Notes: a model not told the origin generated them from the letters alone. A stretch of DNA of 34,276 bases from Oscillospiraceae bacterium (GCA_009785335.1 WQWM01000025.1:1-34276); one strand, 5' to 3'. Shown: positions 22,546 through 30,482, counted from the first letter of the stretch. A program made the numbers and translations.

Positions 22546-23067
22546 ATGACCGTTCAAATTCGACCAATGACCCTGCGCGAATGCCGCCGTGGGCTGTTTC
22601 GACGTTTCGTGCGGCATTCGACCGACACCCACATCTGGAAAAATGGCGTGCTAGTGGAACAAAGCTTTATGCGGGAATGGGATCGCGCCAAGTGCCGGCG
22701 CATGGAAGACGGTCTGCGGCAAAAGCTGAAGGAAGGCTGTGCCGTACACGCAGTGTGGAAAAGACGGCAACTGATCGGGTTTTGCGCAGTTGAACCAATG
22801 CCCTATGGCAGCGATGGGCAGTATCTCAATCTGTTGTTTTTGCATGTTTCAAAGCCTTATCGCGGGCAAGGCTTGGGCGCAAAACTGTTTGCGTTGGCCT
22901 GCAACGAAGCGCGCGCTCGCGGTGCACAAAAACTTTATCTCGGCGCAGCACCAAACAAAGATACCGTCGCGTTTTATCGTCGCATGGGTTGCACTGAAGC
23001 AGTTGAGCACATACAAGAGCTGATTGATGCCGAACCTGATGATTATCCCATGGAGATTGCACTGTGA
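22546..23067 (+). CDS. GNAT-family N-acetyltransferase
   Basis: A 173-aa GNAT protein. The acetyl-CoA loop is clear in YLNLLFLHVSKPYRGQGLGAKLFALACNEARARGAQKLYLGAAP (about 93-136, with RGQGLG), followed by NKDTVAFYRRMGCTEAVEHI. Substrate unknown. Start ATG 22546 uses the GGAGG supplied by the trmL-tail copy. Its last 29 codons, with the DNA behind them, are duplicated at 24300-24454. Confidence 0.88.
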   Translation: MTVQIRPMTLRECRRGLFRRFVRHSTDTHIWKNGVLVEQSFMREWDRAKCRRMEDGLRQKLKEGCAVHAVWKRRQLIGFCAVEPMPYGSDGQYLNLLFLHVSKPYRGQGLGAKLFALACNEARARGAQKLYLGAAPNKDTVAFYRRMGCTEAVEHIQELIDAEPDDYPMEIAL

Positions 23068-23080
23068 GCACTTTGATGAC

Positions 23081-23136
23081 GTGCTGCGCCGGTGGAACTA
23101 CCCAACCTAACGCTTATATCCGATTATTTTGGAGGC
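23081..23136 (+). repeat. trmL-tail repeat, copy 3
   Basis: GTGCTGCGCCGGTGGAACTA to GATTATTTTGGAGG. One base is missing relative to trmL (ACCCAACC instead of ACCCCAACC), so the old frame is broken. Its GGAGG is the ribosome binding site of the 23146 gene. Confidence 0.85.
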
Positions 23137-23145
23137 TGATTTTTT

Positions 23146-24348
23146 ATGAGCATGTCTTTTACCTGCACATGGGCAAAGCCAAACGATGCTGCTGCGTTGC
23201 CCAAACAGCTAGCAACAAAATTGCAGCGCGAGGGCTACATCTCCTGCGAAACGCTCGCCGACCGCTGTTTAACCTTGCTTGCCACGGAAAACTCGCCATG
23301 GGTGTTTTTGTTAGATTCCCACACCGTTGATTGCCCGCCGGACGGTCCACAACTGCGCAAAACAACACGCAAGCTAGCCAAAGCATTGGCTTGTGATGTT
23401 CTAGCTGCCGAGGTCATTACCAGTGATGCGCTTGGGATGGTGCTATGCACCGACGCGAGCGAAGATGTGCTGATGCGCAATGCCGAAGGTTATGGCAACT
23501 TAGGTTTTGGCGCGCGCACCGGGCGTGGCAAAGCAGAAATTTGGCAAACAGCGTTCTGCCTAGCAGACGAGCAAACACAGCAGTTGCGTTTGCTTTGGCA
23601 GCGCGATGATGTGTTTGCCGAACACAAACTAGCAGATCTGCTGGCGTTGCTGGGCATTGACCCTAAGACACTGGATTATCTTGATGCCGAGCAAGCACCA
23701 CCGGATTACAGCATTACGCAACTCCATTTTCAAGCCAAGCAAAAGCCGTTTGAACTCATCGACCACGGCGACACGGTGGTCGATTTTAACAGCTGGACAA
23801 ACGAAATTGTGCTAGGCGGCAATACGGTGCATACCTACTTTAACACAGGCGGAAGCTCAACTGGTGCTGCGTTTGTATTGGTCAGCGATTTTTTTGCTAA
23901 CTTTCAAGGCACGTTTTCGCCTGTCACGCTTGAAAAAAGCAAAGACCGCTGCATTAGGCATTGGCTGAACTACAATTGTGAAGTGCACACCGCGCAGTTC
24001 GAGAAAACCGCCACACCGGATGGCCGCATAGCCATGATCGCCCACTTCCCCGAATTTGTTTTTCCGCAAGGCATTCAAATCAATCGCGATGCCGTGCAAA
24101 ACTGGAAAGCAGCAGATGATGCACGCTCTGCTCGCAGCATGATCGTGCGCTACGCTATCAATAGCCAAAGCAACGTGCCGCCAAACACCATTGTGGAAGT
24201 TGCGCTGATTCCGTTAACAGAAAATCCGCAAGCCAAGAGCTGCAAGGCGCAGTTGCAAACGCAGCAACAATATGCTGACGTCATGCGAGAGCGGCATGCG
24301 CGCATGGGTTGCACAGAAGCAGTTGAGTGCATACAAGAGCTGGATTGA
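23146..24348 (+). CDS. Uncharacterised 400-aa protein with a foreign C-terminal tail
   Basis: Not recognised. The first part (about 1-185) is alpha/beta with SPWVFLLDSHTVDCPPDGPQ and a region ending KLADLLALLGIDPKTLDYL; the second (about 190-385) is beta-rich around DTVVDFNSWTNEIVLGGNTVHTYFNTGG and ends KAQLQTQQQYADVMRE. No signal peptide is seen. The last residues RMGCTEAVECIQELD come from a duplicated piece of the preceding acetyltransferase (compare its RMGCTEAVEHIQEL), and an extra G then shifts the frame to a stop. The native C-terminus has thus been replaced near residue 386. Start ATG 23146 follows GGAGG of trmL-tail copy 3. Confidence 0.72.
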   Translation: MSMSFTCTWAKPNDAAALPKQLATKLQREGYISCETLADRCLTLLATENSPWVFLLDSHTVDCPPDGPQLRKTTRKLAKALACDVLAAEVITSDALGMVLCTDASEDVLMRNAEGYGNLGFGARTGRGKAEIWQTAFCLADEQTQQLRLLWQRDDVFAEHKLADLLALLGIDPKTLDYLDAEQAPPDYSITQLHFQAKQKPFELIDHGDTVVDFNSWTNEIVLGGNTVHTYFNTGGSSTGAAFVLVSDFFANFQGTFSPVTLEKSKDRCIRHWLNYNCEVHTAQFEKTATPDGRIAMIAHFPEFVFPQGIQINRDAVQNWKAADDARSARSMIVRYAINSQSNVPPNTIVEVALIPLTENPQAKSCKAQLQTQQQYADVMRERHARMGCTEAVECIQELD

Positions 24349-24401
24349 TGCCGAACCTGATGATTATCCCATGGAGATTGCACTGTGAGCACTTTGATGA
24401 C
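24300..24401 (+). pseudogene. Duplicated 3' fragment of the 22546 acetyltransferase
   Basis: Matches 22980-23080 nearly base for base (CGCATGGGTTGCAC, then CATACAAGAGCTG, ATTATCCCATGGAGATTGCA, CTGTGAGCACTTTGATGAC). One inserted G in GAGCTGGATTG disrupts the frame. It has no start or catalytic region of its own. Confidence 0.88.
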
Positions 24402-24454
24402 GTGCTGCGCCGGTGGAACTACCCCAACCTACACTTATAATTTTAGAGGATAAC
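24402..24454 (+). repeat. trmL-tail repeat, copy 4
   Basis: GTGCTGCGCCGGTGGAACTA then CCCCAACCTACACTTATAAT and TTTAGAGGATAAC. More degraded than copies 2 and 3, and not followed by a gene but by the same module that follows trmL itself. Confidence 0.82.
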
Positions 24455-24650
24455 AACAGCAAAATTTTCGGCTGCAAGCCCTAGCTCCTTCCCCTGGAAG
24501 GAGCTGGCACGCGCCGCGCGTGACTGAGGAAGGCTCACGGAGCGACGATTCCGCAGTCGCTTTTGTCAACATGTAGGGGCGGATGTGAATCCGCCCGAAA
24601 CCTTAATATTGCTATAATTGGATAGCCCGGGCGGATGCTATCCGCCCAGG
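24455..24650 (+). repeat. Module repeat plus palindrome doublet
   Basis: CGGCTGCAAGCCCTAGCTCC through CTCACGGAGCGACG (to 24547) copies the DNA after trmL. A TGTAGGGG unit (24572-24597) and a degenerate facing unit (24628-24648, GGGCGGATGCTATCCGCCC, without the CTACA end) follow. No gene is seen between 24402 and 24694. Confidence 0.82.
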
Positions 24651-24693
24651 CAGGCTGTAAATGCGCTTTTGCGGTTGGCTAGGGATTGGGAAT

Positions 24694-25207
24694 CTAGTTT
24701 TTGCGAAATTTCAAAGGCAAAAATATTTGCTGCTGCGCAATGCCGAGTGCTTTGTCAATCGCACCGTCAACGTTTGGCATATTGCACATTCCGCTCTCTG
24801 GGAAGTCACCGTATTCAAAAACACCGCTATCATGTATCCATCTATGCATACAATCGACTGTTTCGTTAAGGTCGCCATCGTCCAATTCATCAGCCGTGGC
24901 AACCAAAAACATCCCGCCCGGAAACTCAACGATCTCATATGGAGCAACATCCTCTGCGGTCACATCGTCCTTTATCGCTAATATGAGTGTGTTCGTTACA
25001 TCAGGCGTAGTCCAATCCTTGTGATACATAAGCACTGTGGGTTCGTACATTTGTCGTACAAACAAATGCTCGTTCTGATTGATCCATGAGTCAAAGCCGT
25101 CAACTTCAGCATTTGTAATCCATCCCCGATGAAACTGCACGGAATTTTTTGATTTCTATTGCCCTCATGTTTTGCAGTTTGGTTGTTTTCTTTTTCTTGT
25201 TTTTCAT
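24694..25207 (-). pseudogene. GyrI-like/AraC effector-binding-domain protein, apparently frameshifted
   Basis: The long frame (from about 25140 to 24694, 148 codons) has the GyrI-like C-terminal pattern: VAPYEIVEFPGGMFLVATADELDDGDLNETVDCMHRWIHDSGVFEYGDFPESG. There is no DNA-binding domain. The best start is ATG 25207, behind AGAGGG and a promoter at 25238-25266, but that frame (MKNKKKKTTKLQNMRAIEIK) stops near 25112. Removing one base from the six-T run at 25145-25150 would join the two frames. Either the gene is broken, or the long frame starts from GTG 25140 without a good ribosome binding site. These domains bind small hydrophobic or cationic compounds. Confidence 0.72.
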
Positions 25208-25237
25208 GCGTAGAACCCTCTTTCTCTTGTTTTCTAT

Positions 25238-25266
25238 ATTATACCACACCCACGCCCAAAACGCAA
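25238..25266 (-). promoter_or_regulatory. Promoter of the GyrI-like gene
   Basis: Minus strand TTGCGT (25261-25266), 17-bp spacer, TATAAT (25238-25243). Confidence 0.72.
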
Positions 25267-25291
25267 GGAATTTTTCCGCCGAATCTCACCC

Positions 25292-25320
25292 TTGCACTCC
25301 CTCACAAAACATGATATAAT
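25292..25320 (+). promoter_or_regulatory. recF promoter placing the start site on the ATG
   Basis: TTGCAC (25292-25297), 17 bp, TATAAT (25315-25320). The recF ATG is at 25327, the seventh base after the -10, which is where transcription would normally begin. There is no Shine-Dalgarno in between. Confidence 0.75.
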
Positions 25321-25326
25321 ATACCC

Positions 25327-26385
25327 ATGCATATCACCCACTTCACCGCCCAGGCCTTCCGCAACATCACGCGGGGGGAGCTTTCACCATGCCCAGGCGT
25401 CAACGTCATCTTTGGCGAAAACGGGCAGGGCAAAACCAACCTGCTCGAATCCATGTGGCTATTCACTGGCTGCCGCAGCTTCAGATCTACCGACAACCGC
25501 GAATTGATACAACATGTAGGGGCGGATGCAAATCCGCCCGCAACGCAGTTGTCCACTCAATTCATCTCCAACGCACGCGAGCAAACTGCATCCATCGATA
25601 TCAGCCGCCGCCGCACGTTAACCCTCAATGGCTTCGCGCAAGAAACCCCGCGCCGCATGCTCGGCGTGTTTCCCGCAGTCGCCTTCACGCCCGCTACGCT
25701 TGCACTGGCACAGGGCAGCCCCGCCGAACGCCGCCGCTTTCTCGATGTCGCGCTCAGCATGCTCACCCCGGCCTACGCCGTGCGGCTTTCTAAGTATCTC
25801 AAAGCCCTCGCGCAGCGCAATGCCCTGCTGCGCCAGTCCAATCCCGACCTCGACCTCCTCACCACCTGGGACGAAACCCTTGCTCACCATGCCGCACAGC
25901 TCACCGCCGCTCGCCTGAATTACCTGCAGCAGCTCATCCCCGCCGCGCAGGAGTTCTACACCGGCATTTCCGCCGGCCGCGAACAACTGGGCATCGAAAT
26001 CCACTGCACCGGGCATGATTTCGCCAAATCCCGCCAGTCAGACCTGCGCCGCCAAATGACCACCGTCGGTCCACACCGCGACGATTTAATCCTCACGCTC
26101 AACGGCCGCGCATTACGCGACTTCGGCTCACAGGGGCAACAGCGCAGTGCCGCCCTTGCGCTCAAACTGGCCGAGGCCGCCGTGCTGCGCGATACCACAG
26201 GTGAAATCCCCGTTGCCCTGCTCGACGACGTGCTCAGCGAACTCGACGCCCGCCGCCAGCATGACCTGCTGCGTTATCTTGATGGCTGGCAGGTTTTTCT
26301 CACCTGCTGCGAGCCCAGCCACACCCTGCACGGCAGCGCAGGGCGCGTGTTTTGTGTGCGCGATGGTGAAATCGCGCTGCAATAA
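25327..26385 (+). CDS. recF: DNA replication and repair protein RecF
   Basis: SMC-like ATPase that loads recombinase at gaps with RecO and RecR. The 352-aa sequence has Walker A GENGQGKT (residues 30-37), LAQGSPAERRRFLDV, GPHRDDL, the ABC-type signature SQGQQRSAALALKLAE and Walker B VALLDDVLSELDARR. Residues about 63-72 (HVGADANPPA) are encoded by a complete copy of the TGTAGGGG palindrome (25515-25540), with the frame intact. The gene is not beside dnaA, dnaN or gyrB, its usual neighbours. It appears to be translated from a leaderless mRNA. Confidence 0.94.
   Translation: MHITHFTAQAFRNITRGELSPCPGVNVIFGENGQGKTNLLESMWLFTGCRSFRSTDNRELIQHVGADANPPATQLSTQFISNAREQTASIDISRRRTLTLNGFAQETPRRMLGVFPAVAFTPATLALAQGSPAERRRFLDVALSMLTPAYAVRLSKYLKALAQRNALLRQSNPDLDLLTTWDETLAHHAAQLTAARLNYLQQLIPAAQEFYTGISAGREQLGIEIHCTGHDFAKSRQSDLRRQMTTVGPHRDDLILTLNGRALRDFGSQGQQRSAALALKLAEAAVLRDTTGEIPVALLDDVLSELDARRQHDLLRYLDGWQVFLTCCEPSHTLHGSAGRVFCVRDGEIALQ
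25515..25540 (+). repeat. TGTAGGGG palindrome inside recF
   Basis: The unit begins TGTAGGGGCGGATGCAAATC and ends CGCCCG; it is identical to the intergenic copy at 14900-14925. It codes for HVGADANPPA in a region of RecF (after RELIQ) where homologues vary in length and sequence. Confidence 0.93.
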
Positions 26386-26394
26386 TACGCAGAC

Positions 26395-26545
26395 CCTCCT
26401 TGCTACTTTTTTGAAAAAAAGTAGCGCAAAAAACTTCAGCCGCTTCGCGGTGGGATATTTATGAACTGTGTAGGTGTTGCCAAGGGCTCCCCTGTAGGGG
26501 AGCTGGCACGCCGTAAGGCGTGACTGAGGGGTTTCGACATCAATA
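26395..26545 (-). repeat. Leader cassette without a gene, with attached repeat
   Basis: On the minus strand GCTACTTTTTTT and AAAAAAGTAGC form the hairpin, with compensating changes relative to the GTTC/GAAC copies, followed by AAGGAGGG. No start codon follows; the DNA beyond is the end of recF. On the plus side the repeat extends through GCCGCTTCGCGGTGGGATAT to GGTGTTGCCAAGGGCTCC and GGCACGCCGTAAGGCGTGAC. Confidence 0.75.
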
Positions 26546-27030
26546 CTCAGCCAAAGCTTAAGACACAAACTCCAATTTCCCTCACCAGGATGTCGCAACG
26601 GCGGGGTGGTCTTCGCGGAGCGACAAAAAACCTAGCCGCTTCGCAGTAACCTCTTTATGAGAATCGAAGAAACAAGCCTTAGCTCCTTCCTCGGGAAGGA
26701 GCTGGCCGCGCCGCGCGGACTGAGGAAGGCTCGCGGAGCGACGTGACTTGCGGTTCGCGCCTTCGTCGCGTCAACCACAACCGTAGGGAGCGTTACAGAC
26801 GCAGGGTGGTCAAGGCCCTCGTGTAGGGGCGGCAACCTGCCGCCCGCAAATTTTTATGGCGACATATAAGAGGAACGGGCGGCAATCTGCCTCCCGAAAA
26901 TTTTCATGAGACGATAAAAGAACACAGCGAAGCGACGAAAACACCCCGCCACAATCATGACGGGGTGCTTTTTGATGTTTACTGTGGCTCGGATAGAACA
27001 CAGCGAAGCGACCGTGCCGCACCGCAGGTG
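26546..27030. repeat. Repeat-filled stretch between recF and ppdK
   Basis: No convincing gene. It contains a module copy (26681-26743), a TGTAGGGG unit (26822-26846) facing a degenerate unit (26876-26896), short blocks shared with other intergenic regions (GAACACAGCGAAGCGAC at about 26921 and 26997) and the ppdK terminator. Confidence 0.78.
26942..26971 (-). terminator. Terminator at the ppdK end
   Basis: CACCCCG (26942-26948) pairs with CGGGGTG (26961-26967). It is flanked by TGTTTTCG on the minus strand and by CTTTTTGATG on the plus strand, so it may work both ways. Confidence 0.72.
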
Positions 27031-29682
27031 CTAACCATGCACCACTTTTTCGCCACCGGCAGCTTCAATGGCAGCTTGTGCAGCAGCCAAACGAGCAATC
27101 GGCACGCGGAAGGGCGAGCAGCTCACGTAGTCAAGACCCAAGCTGTGGCAGAATTTCACGCTGGAGGGGTCGCCGCCATGTTCGCCGCAGATGCCCAGTT
27201 TGATGCCCGGACGACCAGCACGACCTTTTTCGCAAGCCATTTGCACCAGTTGGCCAACGCCACTTTGGTCCAAACGCACGAATGGATCATTTTCGAAGAT
27301 TTTGGTGTTGTAGTAATCTTCCAAAAACACGCCAGCGTCATCGCGGCTGAAGCCATAGGTCATTTGGGTCAGGTCGTTGGTGCCAAAGCTGAAGAACTCG
27401 GCTTCGGTGGCAACTTCGTTGGCCAGCAGCGCAGCGCGCGGAATTTCAATCATCGTGCCAACCATGTATTTCAGGTTTTGGCCGCTTGCAGCGATGATGG
27501 CGTCGGCGGTTTTCACCACAACGTCTTTCACGTATTTCAGCTCTTTGGTTTCGCAGGTCAGCGGAATCATGATTTCCGGCACCACTTCAAAGCTGGCTGT
27601 TTTGCTCACGGCAAGGGCAGCGTTGATGACTGCGGTGGTTTGCATTTCAGCAATTTCGGGGTAGCTCACTGCCAAACGCAGGCCGCGGTGACCCATCATG
27701 GGGTTGAACTCGTGCAAGCTGGCGATTTTCTCTTTCAGCTTTTCAACGCTCACGCCCATTGCGCCTGCGATGTCCACGATGTCTTTTTCTTCTTGCGGCA
27801 AGAACTCATGCAGCGGGGGATCAAGGAAGCGGATGGTCATCGGCTTGCCTTCAAGTGCTTCAAACATTTCGGTGAAGTCTTGTTGTTGATAAGGCAGCAG
27901 CTCAGCCAAAGCAGCTTTGCGTGCTTCCAGATCGGTTGCCATGATCATTTTGCGCACAGATTTAATGCGGTCGCCTTCAAAGAACATGTGCTCGGTGCGG
28001 CACAGGCCAATGCCTTCGGCACCAAATTGAATTGCGGTTTTGGTGTCTTTGGGGCTGTCGGCGTTGGTGCGCACTTTCATGGTGCGGGCAGCGTCGGCCC
28101 ATTTCATGAAGGTGTCGAAATCGCCGGTGATTTCAGCTTCGGTGGTGGCCAGTTCGCCAGCATAGATTTTGCCGGTGCTGCCATCCAAGCTGATGTAATC
28201 GCCTTCGTTGTATACTTTGCCGCCCAGCTCGAAGCTGGTGCCTTTGATTTTCACATCGCCGCAGCCGGACACACAGCAGGTGCCCATGCCGCGCGCAACA
28301 ACAGCTGCGTGGCTGGTCATGCCGCCGCGTGCAGTCAAGATACCTTTAGCCACGTTCATGCCTTCAATGTCATCGGGGCTGGTTTCCAGGCGCACCAGAA
28401 TAACTGTTTTGCCTGCGTCAAACCATTCTTTTGCGGTGCGGGCTTCAAACACCACTTGGCCGCAAGCTGCGCCGGGGCTGGCAGCCAGGCCTTGGCCGAT
28501 TGGCGTTGCAGCTTTCAGTGCAGCAGGATCAAATTGCGGGTGCAGCAGCGCATCCAGTTGGCTGGCATCAAAACGCAGCAGCGCTTCGTCGGTGGTGATT
28601 ACGCCTTCAGCCACTTGGTCCACAGCGATTTTCAGCGCGGCAGCCGCAGTGCGTTTGCCGTTGCGGGTTTGCAGCATATACAGCTTGCCATTTTCAATGG
28701 TCAGCTCCATGTCTTGCATGTCTTTGTAGTGTTTTTCCAAAATGGCCACGGTGTCAACAAATTGTTGATACACGGCGGGCATTTCTTGTTGCAGTTGGCT
28801 GATTGGGTTGGGCGTGCGGATGCCAGCCACCACGTCTTCGCCTTGGGCGTTGATTAAGTATTCGCCATACAGCACATTTTCGCCAGTGGCAGGGTCACGG
28901 CTGAATGCCACGCCGGTGCCGCTGTTGTCGTTGAGGTTGCCATATACCATCGTTTGCACGTTCACGGCGGTGCCCCAGCTGTAGGGGATTTCGTGCATGC
29001 GGCGATAGATGTGGGCGCGTTCGTTGTTCCAGCTCAGGAACACAGCACGCACGGAAGCATACAGTTGTTGCATTGGCTCACTGGGGAAATCCTTACCTGT
29101 GGATTTTTTCACCGCAGCTTTAAAGCGCACCACCAGCTCTTTGAGGTCAGCAGCGGTCAGCTCAAGGTCATCAGTTTTGCCCAGTTCGGCTTTCAGCTCA
29201 TCAATGATGGTTTCAAAGTCGTGTTTGCTCACTTCCATCACCACGCCGCCAAACATTTGGATAAACCGGCGATAGCTGTCATACACAAAGCGCTCAAACG
29301 CGGGGTCGCTGTTGCCTGCGATCATGCCGGCCACAACTTCGTCGTTCAAGCCAAGGTTCAGGATCGTGTCCATCATGCCGGGCATGGAAGCACGTGCGCC
29401 CGAACGAACTGCCACCAGCAGCGGGTTTTTGGGGTCGCCGAATTTTTTGCCTTCGGTTGCTTCGGTTGCGGCCAGGCTTGCATCGATTTGCGCCAAAATG
29501 TCGTCGTTGATTTTTTCGCCGTCTTCATAGAACTTGGTGCAAGCTTCGGTGCTCACGGTGAAGCCTTGGGGCACGGGCAAACCCATGCGAACCATTTCGG
29601 CCAGGTTTGCGCCTTTGCCGCCCAGCAGTTCGCGCATGGTGCCATTGCCTTCTTTGAATAGGTATACATACTTGTGTGCCAT
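27031..29682 (-). CDS. ppdK: Pyruvate, phosphate dikinase
   Basis: Interconverts pyruvate, ATP and phosphate with PEP, AMP and pyrophosphate, a glycolysis/gluconeogenesis step typical of anaerobic clostridia. The 883-aa protein is full length. The N-terminal ATP-grasp part starts KYVYLFKEGNGTMRELLGGKGANLAEM; the phospho-histidine site is GGMTSHAAVVARGMGTCC; the C-terminal PEP-binding TIM barrel has QFGAEGIGLCRTEHMFF, MGHRGLRLAVSYPEI and GICGEHGGDPSSVKFCH. Start ATG 29682 follows AGGAGGA; the ATG at 29718 precedes that site. It is monocistronic, promoter 29728-29756. Confidence 0.97.
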   Translation of the reverse strand: MAHKYVYLFKEGNGTMRELLGGKGANLAEMVRMGLPVPQGFTVSTEACTKFYEDGEKINDDILAQIDASLAATEATEGKKFGDPKNPLLVAVRSGARASMPGMMDTILNLGLNDEVVAGMIAGNSDPAFERFVYDSYRRFIQMFGGVVMEVSKHDFETIIDELKAELGKTDDLELTAADLKELVVRFKAAVKKSTGKDFPSEPMQQLYASVRAVFLSWNNERAHIYRRMHEIPYSWGTAVNVQTMVYGNLNDNSGTGVAFSRDPATGENVLYGEYLINAQGEDVVAGIRTPNPISQLQQEMPAVYQQFVDTVAILEKHYKDMQDMELTIENGKLYMLQTRNGKRTAAAALKIAVDQVAEGVITTDEALLRFDASQLDALLHPQFDPAALKAATPIGQGLAASPGAACGQVVFEARTAKEWFDAGKTVILVRLETSPDDIEGMNVAKGILTARGGMTSHAAVVARGMGTCCVSGCGDVKIKGTSFELGGKVYNEGDYISLDGSTGKIYAGELATTEAEITGDFDTFMKWADAARTMKVRTNADSPKDTKTAIQFGAEGIGLCRTEHMFFEGDRIKSVRKMIMATDLEARKAALAELLPYQQQDFTEMFEALEGKPMTIRFLDPPLHEFLPQEEKDIVDIAGAMGVSVEKLKEKIASLHEFNPMMGHRGLRLAVSYPEIAEMQTTAVINAALAVSKTASFEVVPEIMIPLTCETKELKYVKDVVVKTADAIIAASGQNLKYMVGTMIEIPRAALLANEVATEAEFFSFGTNDLTQMTYGFSRDDAGVFLEDYYNTKIFENDPFVRLDQSGVGQLVQMACEKGRAGRPGIKLGICGEHGGDPSSVKFCHSLGLDYVSCSPFRVPIARLAAAQAAIEAAGGEKVVHG

Positions 29683-29727
29683 TGAGTTTTGTCCTCCTAA
29701 AGAATTTTGGTTGAGCATACAAGTTCT

Positions 29728-29756
29728 ATTGTATCACATTGCCGCAAGCAAAGCAA
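29728..29756 (-). promoter_or_regulatory. ppdK promoter
   Basis: Minus strand TTGCTT (29751-29756), 17 bp, TACAAT (29728-29733). Confidence 0.72.
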
Positions 29757-29814
29757 GAGCTTTCACAATTATTTTACAAGTTTTTTCGATTACGCTCTCT
29801 TCCGAATAAGCTTG

Positions 29815-30370
29815 CAGCCAAAAGCTTCGCTGTCGTCATCCGTTTAAGCCCCCAAGCTCCTTCCCCTGGAAGGAGCTCCCGACCTCGGGGAGGGTGAGGA
29901 AGGCTCGCGGAGCGACGCAACTTGCACCTACACCTCGCCCTCGTCTGCATGTAGGGGTGGCTTGCAAGCCACCCGGGATTCACATGGCACTCAAAAGAGA
30001 TCGGGCGGATTTGCATCCGCCCCTACATCTCGCCAAAAGCTTCGCTGTCGTCATCCGCTTAAGCCCCCAAGCTCCTTCCCCTGGAAGGAGCTCCCGACCC
30101 CGGGGAGGGTGAGGAAGGCTCGCGGAGCGACGCAACTTGCACCTACACCTCGCCCTCGTCTGCATGTAGGGGCGGCAATCTTGCCGCCCGGGAGTTTTCT
30201 GGCAGGTTAAAGAGGAACGGACGAATGTAAATCTGCCCAGGATAACTCTTAAGCCAGTATTTTTGCCCGGGCGGCTTGCAAGCCGCCCCTACATGTTGAC
30301 GATAACGTCTTTTTTGTACAACTCGCGCATTTGAAGACACGCCCTAGGGACAAGCTGTGCTCGTCCGAAA
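29815..30370. repeat. Array of module repeats and palindrome doublets
   Basis: A gene-free stretch. AAAAGCTTCGCTGTCGTC starts at 29820 and again at 30035 (215-bp period). Each unit contains AAGCTCCTTCC...GGAAGGAGCT, GGGGAGGGTGAGGAAGGC, CGCGGAGCGACGCAACTTGC and a TGTAGGGG doublet (29950-29975 with 30002-30027; 30165-30190 with a degraded partner near 30218-30240). A further minus unit is at 30268-30293 and a variant at about 30345-30367. One unit (29950) has stem GGGTGGC/GCCACCC instead of GGGCGGC/GCCGCCC. Confidence 0.88.
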
Positions 30371-30415
30371 ATATTAATACCATTGTATAAAAGCACCCAA
30401 AGTAAACAGCGCAAT

Positions 30416-30448
30416 GCTCCCAACACACGCCGTGTTGGGGGCGTTTTT
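30416..30448 (+). terminator. Orphan terminator-like hairpin
   Basis: GCTCCCAACAC-ACGCC-GTGTTGGGGGC (11 bp, one G-T) followed by GTTTTTC. No gene lies upstream on this strand in the repeat array, so it either guards the promoter at 30483 or ends an unrecognised short RNA. Confidence 0.7.
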
Positions 30449-30482
30449 CACGTTAAATCGCGACAAATTTTCCCACCTTCTA

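Noticed and set aside
26965-28857. A 630-codon open frame on the plus strand opposite ppdK, and another at 28954-29661
   Set aside because: Composition (His, Ala, Phe-rich, no motifs) is that of an antisense shadow of a strongly biased gene. ppdK on the other strand has complete motifs, promoter and ribosome binding site.
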